Made by a program: the position numbers and the translations under genes | In this document: positions 49,941 through 61,560 of the stretch, piece by piece | Layout of the letters: every line of letters starts with the position of its first letter | Numbering within the stretch: the first letter of the stretch is position 1 | Assembly (NCBI GenBank): GCA_034440635.1 | Contig: JAOTON010000385.1 | Coordinates: 2,386,501 to 2,450,500 of the forward strand | Origin: Lepas anatifera | Taxonomy: Eukaryota > Arthropoda > Thecostraca > Lepadidae | DNA: 64,000 nt | Direction of reading: 5' to 3' | The notes under the pieces: generated by a model | Databases searched by the model: none | Seen by the model: only the letters and a program-made list of their open reading frames with translations | What the model was told of the DNA's origin: nothing

Positions 49941-52422
49941 GATAGTTCAGATATTCACTACAACTGACTGAATGATTAAAACTGGGCAATCCGACCAAGT
50001 AATGACTGAGTAAGATTCGATTAATGTTGAAACGTGTCACAATGTAACATTTGCAACATGTCGGCAAAACGATAATCTGAGGTTAGCTGCCCAAATTCGC
50101 GTATGTTTGTCTCGGTGGCTGGGCGTGGCCTTTATTTCGTTTAAGATGCATGTTTGAATTCGGGCGTGGTTCATGGAAATTTTTTCGGCATAAATCGCGT
50201 GCATAGGTAAATAATGTGTTGCGCTGACGGCTAATTGGATGTAGTTTTGGGGGTTTCGTCCCGTTCTTTAGGTCCGCTGCATCAATGTGCCTTGGTGCAG
50301 TTCCAGACTGCGGTGGTTTTAGGGGCATTATTTATTGAAATAGTGGCATTGGCATTACTTGTGCAAAAATACGACTATCAAAAAACTATTTAGTTTTACT
50401 CTGTTAGGGGTAAAAAAGACTCCTAATCATCCTGATGTCAAACTGGCGTAGGATCTGGTATTGCTTTGTGTTAGATTGATTTGTTGATCCTCTTTTATGT
50501 GCACCACAAATGAAAACGAATAAAAATGAATCATTGTCGGCTAAATGAGGCTATCATTAGGAGCCAAAGTGACACTTATCGACTTTGGCTATTTTTCTTC
50601 ATATAAAACATATTTCATGTTTCAAACTCTTCATCGAGGAAAGTCATCCGCATTTATATTTGCCAGTACCAAAGGCAAGCTTAGCACGTAGGTTTTAAAC
50701 AGATCCAAGCAAAAATATTTGTCCGCCCAGCGGGGCTTGAGCGTTACATGCGCACGCTCATAGGTCACCTCATACCACGCGACCACCGGAGGAAGGGGAC
50801 GATTGGCGGTGGGTTTTTACTTCAGATTCGATTTATTCGAACAAGGTCCACAAAGAGGGCTTTTCACTCGTTCACGTCAAATAGTTAAGAGTAAAATGAG
50901 TAAAAGGATCACAGTCAAAACACACTAATACCTGGTCTAAAATCACACCTAAAAACTGACAACAATATGCATCACACAACTACTCAATCCCACGTCCTTT
51001 CTGCGTCTGATTAGCGCCGCTCTCAGCTGGTGTTGTCAGGTACCCGGGCTGTTACCCCATATTGTTAATCATCGATACGCCCCTTAGCACAACGTCGGCG
51101 GCCAGCCTCTGACCGTATCGGCGGGAGAGTCAGGGTATTAGCGCCCCGCGTGTTATGGTTGTGCATCTCCCAGAACTACCGTTCTATCCGAGAACGGTAT
51201 GTTCTGAGACTAGTGAAATAGCAGTTATTTAGTTTGCCGGTATTCTCTATCACATAACTACCTCAGTTAAGGCCTTTTACAAAGGTGTCATATTCCCCTC
51301 AACCAAAACGTGTCGTGTCATTAAAACATCACAGGCCATTTGATATGGCCTTTGGAAAGGAACAAAATTCCTCTACAGAAAATATTGAAAATAGCCGAGC
51401 TCTCCGACCGGCTGGACAATTATATGCGGTCGGAAACCTTACCGGTGCCTGGAGGAGGCAGATAATGGCTTTGAGGGTGCCTCTAACATAATTTGGAGCG
51501 TCCTAATTCACCGTTTATTGCACACCCCCAATTAGGATATAATCAATATCTAGAACGCTGGGTCACCTCAGCTCCGTACAGTTACATGAGGAAAGGTGGT
51601 TTATAGGACCAGTTAAATTGGCCTGAAGGTGCTCAGACAGAACGTTGAGCTTGGTAAGCAGTGGAAGTTCCAGTCAATGACGAAAGGCGCCGAGACGAGT
51701 TTAGTCACAGCTAAATCTTCCAGAAGAAAGCTCAGAGGTGGGAAATCAGTACCTGTCGCCTTATAGGCAAGCTGCACAGGCCTGGAACGACTCTCTAGCA
51801 TGGCGTGACGCAAGGCCGTTCCACCCTCCAGCGCGAAAAAACGCAGGTATGCCACTATGAGTTCCCATCATCTAAACATGTCACTCTTGACAATATAATC
51901 GAATGACTTCCTTTCCGGCACGTGGCAGTTGCCACAGCTGACAGGTGTTTTGAAGGTAGCAGGAGGGCTTCTTTGTTGCCCTTCTCTTTTTGTTTCTCGT
52001 ATGCAGAAGGTACACGTACATACATATGTCATCAACGAAACCTATAGCCGGATATACCTAAATACGCCCGGTGCAGCGCGATGCTGAATTGGTGCACGGT
52101 GGAGCAGTGCTGTTAATTAGCCGTCCTAAACTAATACCTGGTCTTGAGTCAATTAGTTTTGAATACAACTATGACACAAAACAATAAATCTAGATGACGT
52201 CTATTAAGGTGTCTACATTATGGTGACATGGCATGGCAGAGAAGTTAAAAGAGATCAAGTATCCGAGTTAGCGGCCAAGCTTAAACAATGGCGGAACTAT
52301 ACCAAACGTCTGAGGGGCCGTCCGGGTAAACAAGTGAAAACATAGTATTTGTGAAGAATATCCTACCAAATGTTCTAAAAGTTGGTGAAATTTGGCAGCT
52401 CTGGGGAAGGGGTAATATTTGG

Positions 52423-52424
<2 letters not shown>
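49941..52424. other. Unique intergenic DNA with an F5 relic
   Basis: At 51240-51302 the sequence CCTCAGTTAAGG, then AAGGTGTCATATTCCCC, is one F5 terminus without a partner. The frames at 50083-50328 and 51613-51855 on the minus strand are unrecognised. No RNA gene was seen. Confidence 0.4.

Positions 52425-52459
<35 letters not shown>
52425..52459. repeat. (TC)n microsatellite
   Basis: A pure CT run of 35 bases. A frame crossing it on the minus strand is not a gene. Confidence 0.95.
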
Positions 52460-52462
<3 letters not shown>

Positions 52463-53025
52463 GTCACTGAGACGTGTCGCACGGCCTGCTCCTGCCTCCC
52501 GGAGAGACTACGTCTCCAGTCTTCCGACGACAAACACAAACCAGAAATCAACGCTCGTAAAATAACGGACATGGCCTCCATTCTTATCTGCGCGATATCT
52601 CCGATACACAATGTTGACTGGTAGCTTGGAATAGTTTCGATTATGTCCGGCGGAAATTGCTGGCAGTTTTGCACCACTATTCCTAATGGTACCATGATCT
52701 CAACTGAAATAGCCAGACACCGCATTAGAGATGCTACCAACGGTCTCGGAGCCAACTGTAGGTAGTTCTTCAGGAAAATAGGAGTTTCTCAGGAGTTTGG
52801 CTATTGAATTTCTACTATTTTCACCGCTAGCTTTAAACAACATCATTGGCTACTTTTGATCCGAGTTTGAAGGCTGAATGTGTGGTTTCAGTGATGAATC
52901 CGGGCGGGAATTGGTGATGGGTTGTCATCTCGGCGGCACTCGGCGCCCCCTCGGACGATGCAATTACCGACCGACACCATTACCGACGTGGTGGTGGCTG
53001 ACGAGCGGAGCTGCTGAACCGAGAC
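52460..53025. other. Unique stretch before the minisatellite cluster
   Basis: No recognised gene or repeat. Confidence 0.4.
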
Positions 53026-53865
53026 CAGGGGCGCAGCCAGCTACTTGTGTAGGGTAGGTTACGGAACTGGGACCAGGGGCGGGGCCAGCTAGCTACCCGT
53101 GCAGGGTAGGTTAACGGACTGGGACCAGGGGCGTAGCCAGCCCCCCCATACGGGGGAGGTTACAAAACTGACCAGGGGCGCAGCCAGCCCCCCATTCAGG
53201 GGAGGTTAAAAAAATGACCAGGGGCACGGCCAGCCCCCCATACAGGGGAGGTTACCTAACGGGCCAGGGGCGGGGCCATCCACTCATACAAGGTAGGCTA
53301 CAACACTGGGACCATGGGCAATGCCAGCCACCCATGCAGGGTAGGCTGCAGACCTGGGACCAGGGGTGCAGCCAGCTACCCATATAGGGTAGGTTACAGA
53401 ACTGGTACCAGGGGTGCAGCCAGCCACCCATGCAGGGTGGGACACAGAACTGGGACCAGGGGCGTAGCCAGTCACTCATACAGGGTAGGTTAACAGAACT
53501 GGGAGCAGGGGCGCAGCCAGTCACTCATGCAAGGTAGGTTACCTAACTGGGACCATGGGCGTAGCCACCCACCCATTCAGGGTAGGTTGCAGACCTGGGA
53601 CCAGGGGTGTAGCCAGCTACCCATATAGGGTAGGTTACAGAACTGGGACCAGAGGTGCAGCCAGCTACCCATACAGGGTAGGCTACAAAACTGGGACCAG
53701 GGGCGCTGCCAGCCACCCATGCAGCTTAGGTTACACTACTGGGACCAGCGGCGCAACCAGCAACCCGTGCAGGGTAGGTTACAGAACGAGGACCAGGAAC
53801 GCAGCCAGCCACCCATGCAGGGTAGGATACCGGACTGAGAGCAGGGGCGTAGCCAGCCTCTCTGC
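53026..53865. repeat. ~49-bp minisatellite
   Basis: About sixteen degenerate units with the core GGGACCAGGGGCGCAGCCAG, then CCACCCATACAGGGTAGGTT and ACAGAACT. Unit length and sequence vary. Open frames through it on both strands are repeat readings. Confidence 0.93.
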
Positions 53866-54325
53866 AAATGGAAACTCAAATATATCAAGAATATATTTCA
53901 TGTTTTAGTTCTTTCGGGTTCTGATCATGCATTGTTGAATAATTTCATATGGACTTCATGAGGACCCCTTCAAATCTATGAATCGTTTTTGTTTGTGTCT
54001 CAAACACAACATATGATTTATATAATCCTGGAACACCCAATGGCCGACCAACGTCACACACATACAGTACTTGGGTGCTCGATGAGATATCACAGTGAGA
54101 GCAATGCGCAGAAATGTCTTAGGGATTTACTTCGCCACAACAGGAGCTACAATTATAGCTGCCATCAGAGCGGGTCCCACCGATCGTGGATTTTGCCCAG
54201 ACGCTTTCCACCATCCCCTCAGCATGGAAACGCCAGCCCTCCCCGCACCCAGGTAAGACGCAGAGAGATGGACAGGAAGTGACGCCACCCGCACCAGCAC
54301 CTGCAACACTGGTCAGCCGTCTTTA
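53866..54325. other. Unique stretch between minisatellites
   Basis: CACCCAGGTAAGAC at about 54246-54259 is a strong splice-donor match, about 70 bases before the 39-bp array. The short open frame ahead of it (53989-54282) is unrecognised. Confidence 0.35.
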
Positions 54326-55505
54326 GCCTCGCCCTCAGTCCACTCTGCCCCAGTGTTTCCTAGTGCAGCGCCCTCAGTTCACTCTGCCCCAGTGTTTCCC
54401 AGTGCAGCGCCCTCAGTTCACTCTGCCCCAGTGTTTCCCAGTGCAGCTGTGCCGGTTCACTCTGCCCCAGTGTTTCCCAGTGCAGCGCCCTCAGCTCACT
54501 CTGCCCCAGTGTTTCCCAGTGCCTCGCACTCAGCTCACTCTGCCCCAGTGTTTTTCAGTGCCTCGCCCTCAGTTCACTCTGCCCCAGTGTTTCCCAGTGC
54601 CTCGCCCTCAGCTCACTCTGCCCCAGTGTTTCCCAGTGCAGCGCCCTCAGTTCACTCTGCCCCAGTGTTTCCCAGTGCAGCTGTGCCGGTTCACTCTGCC
54701 CCAGTGTTTCCCAGTGCAGCGCCCTCAGCTCACTCTGCCCCAGTGTTTCCCAGTGCCTCGCACTCAGCTCACTCTGCCCCAGTGTTTTTCAGTGCCTCGC
54801 CCTCAGTTCACTCTGCCCCAGTGTTTCCCAGTGCCTCGCCCTCAGTTCACTCTGCCCCAGTGTTTCCCAGTGCCTTGCCCTCAGCTCACTCTGCCCCAGT
54901 GTTTCCCAGTGCAGCTGTGCCGGTTCACTCTGCCCCAGTGTTTCCCAGTGCAGCGCCCTCAGCTCACTCTGCCCCAGCGTTTTTCAGTGCAGCGCCCTCA
55001 GTTCACTCTGCCCCAGTGTTTCCCAGTGCCTCGCCCTCAGCTCACTCTGCCCCAGTGTTTCCCAGTGCAGCTGTGCCGGTTCACTCTGCCCCAGTGTTTC
55101 TCAGTGCAGCGCCCTCAGCTCACTCTGCCCCAGTGTTTCTCAGTGCAGCGCCCTCAGCTCACTCTGCCCCAGTGTTTACCAGTGCAGCTGTGCCGGTTCA
55201 CTCTGCCCCAGTGTTTCTCAGTGCAGCGCCCTCAGCTCACTCTGCCCCAGTGTTTCCCAGTGCAGCGCCCTCAGTTCACTCTGCCCCAGTGTTTCCCAGT
55301 GCCTCGCCCTCAGCTCACTCTGCCCCAGTGTTTCCCAGTGCAGCTGTGCCGGTTCACTCTGCCCCAGTGTTTCTCAGTGCAGCGCCCTCAGCTCACTCTG
55401 CCCCAGTGTTTCCCAGTGCAGCGCCCTCAGCTCACTCTGCCCCAGTGTTTCCCAGTGCAGCGCCCTCAGTTCACTCTGCCCCAGTATTTCCCAGTGCAGC
55501 GGCGG
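54326..55505. repeat. 39-bp minisatellite, open in three plus-strand frames
   Basis: About thirty units of CCCTCAGTTCACTCTGCCCC then AGTGTTTCCCAGTGCAGCG, all exactly 39 bases. Variants form a 234-base higher-order repeat (GCCTCGCACT at 54521 and 54755). The frame 54353-55612 reads as a 13-residue HSAPVFPSA-type repeat ending in a short unique tail, but it lacks an in-frame ATG after the stop at 54254, the other plus-strand frames are open too, and unit differences change amino acids freely. A minisatellite is the simpler reading. A coding exon is not excluded because no indel breaks the frame. Confidence 0.9.
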
Positions 55506-56545
55506 TGGTTCCGGGAGCACCCAGGCAACTCGTGGTCTGTCGGCCTGGACAGGTTGTACCGGACATGGCGCCGGTACAACCTCGCCAGTTCAGTCTAACG
55601 CCCACATACTGAGGACCACCTTCCCCCGAGATCGGGGCGCATTGCCGACAGCTACAGCACACTCCGGGCCCCGGGTTTCCTGGGCTCGCGAGCTGGAGAA
55701 GTTCCCGGGGATCGTCAGCTGGGGTAGTTTCCGGCTCGAGGCTGCGACGTGAAGTCAGACTACTAGCTGGTTTTGAAATAGCCTTCTCCTTGACTAATGC
55801 CCTCCCGGGTGAGTCGTGTACAAGAAGCCATCATCTTATATTTTACTGCTTGACTTCATCAGTGAACGGGACTTTGGTGACCCTTTCCATGATTGACGAA
55901 TACAAACATACAAACAAACAAACAAACAGTGAAGGGGCATGCACTGGGAGGTGCAAGCACTAAGTGCTCTTGCCAGCTCGTGCACTAAAATAGCAACACA
56001 AGGGCTGGCTCATCTCAATTTAAACATGGCGTATGACCAGGGCCTTCGATTCGTCCGTGACTAACTGAGCAAAGGTGATTTGCCAGTGCCACTAAATTTC
56101 TGCAATGCTATTCTTTTACAGATTTATGGGGCGGTGAAAGTCAGACAGAAACAGTCGAAGTACAGACAGGGTTTAGAAGCTACATTTATTGCCTTCAAGG
56201 ATCGATAAGGTATCGAGACGGCTCACCTGCATCAATTTTGGGAGCGTTTATACAAGCATGTGATGATAAACACGCGAAAAGGCGAACATCACTGGACCAG
56301 TATCTTTTTTAGAGGGAGGACACCGCTTTCATAGGCAAAGCCCACGCATTGCATTTTCTCCAAATTTTCACCAGTGGCCACTGGAAGAAAAGGGAGAGGC
56401 GGGGACGCAGATGGGATAGCGACCTACACAAAGTATCTCAATAGCGCTGACCTGATGAGAAAGAGCTCTGTTGTTATTTCCAGCTAAATGGACACCGTGG
56501 AGGAGAATCCGTAGCGTTGGCACGGCAGTGGCGGACAAGCCATCC
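55506..56545. other. Unique stretch between minisatellites
   Basis: A CAAA repeat of a few units lies near 55905-55928. No gene was recognised. Confidence 0.4.
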
Positions 56546-57685
56546 GAGGGCAGAGGCAGCAGAGGCTACAGACCGGGAGAGGGCAGAGGCTACAGACCGG
56601 CAGAGGCTACAGACCGACAGAGAGCAGAGGGGACAGACCGGCAGAGGGTAGAGGCGACAGACCAGCAGAGGGCAAAGGCTACATACCGGGAGAGGGCAGA
56701 AGCTCTAGACCGGCAAAGGTCAGAGGGCAGAGGCTGCAGACCGACAGAGAGCAGAGGCGACAAACTGGCAAAGGGCAGAGGCTACAGACCGGCAGAGGCT
56801 ACAGATCGGCGGAGGGCAGAGGCGATAGACCGGCAGAGGACAAAGGGGACATACCGGCAGAGGGTAGAGGCGTGCGAGCCGGAGGGCAGAGGCGACAGAC
56901 AGGCAGAGGGTAGAGGCGACAAACCGGCAGAGGCGACAGACCGGCAAAGGGCAGAGGCGACAGACCGGCAGAGGGCAGATGCGACAAACCGGCAGAAAGT
57001 AGAGGCGACAAACCGGCAGAGGCGACAGACCGGCAAAGGGCAGAGGCGACAGACCGGCAGAGGGCAGAGGCGACAAACCGGTAGAGAGCAGATGTGACAG
57101 ATCGGCAGAGGGCAGATGCGACAGATCGGTAGAGGACAGAGGCGTGCGAGCCGTCAGAGGGGAGAGGTGACAGTCCGGCAGAGGCGACAGACCGACAAAG
57201 GGCAGAGGCGACAGACCGGCAGAGGGCAGAGGCGACAGGTCGGCAGAGGGCAGATGCGACAGACCGGTAGAGGGCAAAGGCGACAGACCGGCAGAGGGGA
57301 GAGGCGACAGACAGGCAGAGGGTAGAGGCGACAAACCGGCAGAGGCGACAGACCGGCAAAGGGCAGAGGCGACAGACCGGCAGAGGGGAGAGGCGACAGA
57401 CAGGCAGAGGGTAGAGGCGACAAACCGGCAGAGGCGACAGACCGGCAAAGGGCAGAGGCGACAGACCGGCAGAGGGCAGAGGCGACAAACCGGTAGAGAG
57501 CAGATGTGACAGATCGGCAGAGGGCAGATGCGACAGATCGGTAGAGGACAGAGGCGTGCGAGCCGTCAGAGGGGAGAGGTGACAGTCCGGCAGAGGGCAG
57601 AGGCGTGTGACCCATCAGAGGGAAGAGGCGTGTGACCCGACAGAGGGTAGAGGCGTGTGACCCGGCAGAGGGCAGAGTTACGCGA
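56546..57685. repeat. 24-bp minisatellite with higher-order structure
   Basis: More than forty units based on GGCGACAGACCGGCAGAGGG then CAGA, with shortened variants. A block of about 89 bases containing GGGGAGAGGCGACAGACAGG repeats at 57296 and 57385, and a longer block around ACCGGTAGAGAGCAGATGTG recurs about 412 bases apart (57074 and 57486). The long frames on both strands (RQRAEATD-type on plus, SPLPVCRL-type on minus) are repeat readings. Confidence 0.95.
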
Positions 57686-58403
57686 GGAGTCACAGGGGAG
57701 AAGCGGAAGTTCGGCCACTGTTGAACCACTGAAATGATCTATTCAAAACTGCATTTATAACCAAGGTAATTTATGAGTTTCCCGCAAGGCATGATTAAAA
57801 TACGTAGTGCAGCATAAAATGAGCTTGAACCATGGGAATAGGCTGCTTCCTTCTAGACAGTAGATTATCTCCTCTTTGGTTGAACCTCTGCATTGAACGC
57901 AAGTTAGCGTGGAGCGTTCACGCGCTCAAGCAGAAGGCGCCGATGTCTCCCAGCGTGGACTTCCTAAAACGACGTCATTACCCCGATTGGTAACGGAACA
58001 AATCGGCTAAATTAGTCCAACTGTGTGTAACAACTCGTGGTAATTGCTACCAAGCCTAGATATTTGTCACCGGCAGTCGCAGGAGCGTCGGAAACGCCAT
58101 GTCCAGCTGTCACACCGACGGCGGGAGACCCGTCAACCCTGCCGGCCCCACACCGTCCCATACCGACAGCGGCAAACCAGCCAACCCTGCCGGCCGCACA
58201 CCGTTCGACTACGCAAAGATCAGGCAGAAAACGGACTTTTGAAGACTTCACTTGGAAACGCGGGCCAACCAAACGAGAAAATCTGATGCTGATTGCTGTT
58301 TTACGGATTTTCCAGAAGTTTTCTCAGCATTTGCCACACCCAAGTCTCTAAAAATAACAGTTTGTTTAAATTCAAAATGATAGATAGGAACGCCACAAGG
58401 CTC
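57686..58403. other. Unique stretch
   Basis: A short duplicated motif (CCGACGGCGGGAGACC-like and CCGACAGCGGCAAACC-like) occurs at 58100-58200. No gene was recognised. Confidence 0.4.
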
Positions 58404-58627
58404 TTAACCCTATTTCCAACGAGGGGGGGGGCAGATTCTGCCTACACCTAAGATTTTTCCATAGTATCTCCAAAACGGTTTGAGATAGGCTCTTGAAATT
58501 TATATTTTCCAGAGGCGGAGCTATGGCTCACTAATTTGGAGGGTTTATCCAGAAGCTGAGCATTGTCACCTGCGTTGCGTTTGTCCTACAAAGAAGCTGT
58601 CCGTTGCGAATTGGCGGCAGTTGTAAT

Positions 58628-59118
58628 GTTCGAATTTTATTATTTTAGGATGACAGTTGATGTATATTTTGATATAATTTTGGCCATAGGCGGTTCCAGA
58701 AGCTCAGAATGGGGGGGAGGGGGGTTACAATGTTATCCATCCGAACTCTTTTAAAGTAAACATATTGCGCACAGAATCTTCGGGAGGGATAAAATAACCA
58801 TAATTTGAACCCATATATGTATTATATGATGATAAAAGCCATAGGCGTGCTCAGGTACCGTAATTAGGGGTTTACTTGCACTCAAGTTCGCTTTAGCGAT
58901 GTGTGTGCATTGAATGGGTGCTGTGTGTGCATTGTAACTATGCATTTAGTTCGAACAGAAAATGAGATTTGGAATGACAGTTGATGTGTATCTCGATATA
59001 TTTTTGTCAATAGGCGGTTCCAGGAGCTCAAAATGGGAGACCTACAATGTTATCCATTCGAATTATTCCAAAGTGCATAAACTGCTTACAGAATGGACGG
59101 GGGATACAAAATAAGGAT
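58628..59118 (+). repeat. Direct repeats 5' of the retroelement
   Basis: About 160 bases at 58628-58800 recur at 58950-59118 (GACAGTTGATGT, then ATAGGCGGTTCCA and ACAATGTTATCCATYCGAA). The segment between them, 58806-58945, is itself similar to 61932-62075 beyond the retroelement. This could be a long-terminal-repeat-like arrangement of the Penelope-like element. Confidence 0.55.
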
Positions 59119-59432
59119 GTATTGATTTCTAAACAGACTTAGAACTAGGTTTCCGCATCATCTCCCCCGAAAAGTGTTGTTTTTTTTGATGTGGTTAACC
59201 TCTATGGTAGTATTCCCATTCAAGAAGGCATAGATGCAACGATGTCCTTAATTGAAAGCAATGCAGACCAAATCAACCTTTTCGGCATATCAATCACTAA
59301 TCTTCGCACATTAATAAGTCACGTACTCCAGAATAGTTATGTACGATTTGGGGAGAAATATTACCAGCAAACAACAGGACTAGCAATGGGTAGCAGAATA
59401 GCGCCCCCTGTGGCTGTTGCTTTCATGCATAA

Positions 59433-60272
59433 CACGCGCATTGACGGGGGGGGCGGGTACCCGCCCCTCGGGTTTTTCGGAGATAGTAGAAAAACGGCGG
59501 CGCGTAGCGCCGCCGTACTTGGTATACCTTTTCCCTCATCATTTTTACAACTTCTGTGAAAATTTTAAGGTTAGGTCATCTCAGGTCAGGTCACCAGTAC
59601 AGGTCAAGTGACCCGACCTCAAAAAAAGTTTAAGATAGCATAAGTCGGAGCAGGGTGAACTTATCCGATTGAAACTCATATCACATAATGGCCCCACCGA
59701 GTTCTCTAACATATGTTCCGGTATTTTTGATATCGATGACCTAAGGTCAGGTACGAGGCATGACCTCTCCATTGGAAATACATGGGAAAAATGGTTTTTA
59801 CGGAATAACTCAGTAACGGATGGTGATAGAGCATTTATTTTAGCTGCATTAGACTTGCCTGGGCTTTGCGGTTCTAATGATATGCATTTTATATAATTTG
59901 ACCTTGACCTGACCTCAGGTCAGGTCAAATCCTTGATTTGACCTAGCAAGGTCAAATTATATATCATTCGATTCGGCTTGCTAAGAGGATTCATATAGTT
60001 TAAGTCGTTTTGCTCTATCTTTACTTGTTCAGATGTAATGCCCGAAAAACTGAATTTTACATGTTATCCCTATGACGGGCATGTTTTGACCTCTCGTGAC
60101 CTTAAATGTGACCTGACAAAAAATGGTTCAAATGTTTTCGATGGAGAAGTGGATGGGCAGCCCAACGCCGTTTACCGTTTTTCGCTACCTACCGTGGTTC
60201 TCGAGATCTTAGGGGGCGGGTACCCGCCCCCCGTCAATGCGAAGGTGGCTCAGACCCCCGTCAATGCGCGTG
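59433..60272 (-). mobile_element. F2 element, 840-bp copy, ATAA-flanked, inside the retroelement
   Basis: It is flanked by ATAA at 59429-59432 and 60273-60276, with ends CACGCGCATTGACGGGGG and inverse. The hairpin is at 59494-59516, and the AGGTCA inverted repeat at 59905-59927. The reverse-transcriptase frame reads into the left flank (VAFMH) and resumes in frame after the right flank (LETTFM), so the empty site had a single ATAA. The insertion is therefore precisely dated after the retroelement. Length equals that of the copy at 36303. Confidence 0.94.
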
Positions 60273-61142
60273 ATAAGCTAGAAACTACCTTCATGGCGGG
60301 ACAGACACTGAATCCAATCTTTTATGTCCGCCACATTGATAACATATGGGGAGTATGGACCCATGGGTTTGACTCATTACAAAGCTTTTTCAATCGATGG
60401 AACTCCTATAATCCTGCCAAAAAATTCACCATGGAACATGCACAAGACCCAGGCACTATAGCTTTTTGGATACCCTTATCACAGTAAAACATAGTTTGTA
60501 TTCTACAGAACTCTACATGAAACCTATGACAGCATCAATAATCCTTCCTTTTGATTCCGCCCACCCTATGTCAACAAAAAGAAACATTCTACATACACAG
60601 ATAACTAGAGCAATCCGGTGCTCATCCGACACAGTAGCTAAAGAACGTAGCATAGAAAAATAGCTAGACTTTTCTCGCTCAATGGTTACCCTCAAAAGCT
60701 CATCACCAGCACCATACGATCATGTACAAGGAATTCTGCATCAAATGATTTTAAAACTCTTAAGTCACACAATAGCCCCTGCAAGAACAAAAAAGTCGTA
60801 CTGATGTCATTTACATGCGCCTGCCGTTCGTTAATGATACACTGTCTAAGCGGATACAAGGAATCATCAGAGCCTCAAAATTACCCATCCGCATATCCTG
60901 GACTTCTGGAACTCCCCTAAAACAAAAACTGATACGATCTGCTCTGATGCATCCTCCCTGTCCAGCTGGAAACAAACACTGTCATGCTTGTGAGTGTGGC
61001 CTTCGGGGCAAATGTATGACCCGGCTCGTTGTTTATCAGGCCACCTGCACTAAATGTGAGCAGTTAGGGAATGTCCATACATATATGTAGGCGAGAGCAA
61101 AAGACCCATTAGGTACCGTCTAAACGAACATTTAGGTAATGC

Positions 61143-61327
61143 GGGGGCGCGGTAGTGGAGTGGTCAGCGTAGCTGGCTTCCATTCAGCCGACCCGGGTTC
61201 AAGGCCCGGCGGCTTCCCTGAACAAGGAGCAAGCTGGCTCCCGAGAAACCCTTCCAACAGGGAAAGAGTTGGCGACGCCATATGACCCTGGCAGTTGGTG
61301 CGTCGATAAGCCCCAATAATTATAATT
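61143..61327 (+). mobile_element. tRNA-derived SINE S2 with 15-bp target duplication
   Basis: 185 bases flanked by ACATTTAGGTAATGC at 61128-61142 and 61328-61342. The tRNA-like head includes GCGGTAGTGGAGTGGTCAGC (A-box region) and GGGTTCAAGGCCC (B box). The 3' end is AATAATTATAATT. It interrupts the GIY-YIG coding block of the retroelement. The family differs from S1. Confidence 0.92.
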
Positions 61328-61560
61328 ACATTTAGGTAATGCTCGCCTACATAGAGTGGACACGCCCTTCGGTGACCATATATTACACTATCATAAAGAC
61401 CTAAGTGATGATGAAATTAACTCCCTATTTCGGATCGAAATTTTAAGTGTTAACCGGGACGTCGCAGAAACGAATATCAAGGAATCCATTTTTATACGTG
61501 ATATTGAACCCAAAATGAATACCATGTCAGCTTCTTGGCCTATCACCCACAAATCACCTT

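Larger units (their letters stand above)
59150..61560 (+). pseudogene. Decayed Penelope-like retroelement (reverse transcriptase and GIY-YIG)
   Basis: Fragments of one polyprotein read in order along the plus strand. The reverse transcriptase begins within the domain at FFDVVNLYGSIP (motif A, about 59182) and has GLAMGSRIAPP (motif B, about 59382). The catalytic YIDD box is replaced by HIDN (about 60333), so the enzyme is dead. After a single-base frameshift near 60465 and a stop at 60661, a cysteine-rich linker (CPAGNKHCHACEC, about 60959) precedes a GIY-YIG-type endonuclease (IYVGES, about 61074, again frame-shifted) and the C-terminal block ending SWPITHK. The 5' part is missing. Two younger insertions interrupt it: an F2 element (59433-60272) and a SINE (61143-61327). 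The order RT, linker, GIY-YIG defines Penelope-like elements; the clade is not assigned. Confidence 0.9.

Noticed and set aside
56471..57729. Proteins of 190-240 residues on both strands in the 24-bp array
   Set aside because: Both strands and several phases are open because of the repeat; no unique domain flanks them.
61143..61220. tRNA gene inside the retroelement
   Set aside because: It is flanked by a 15-base target duplication and has a SINE body and tail.
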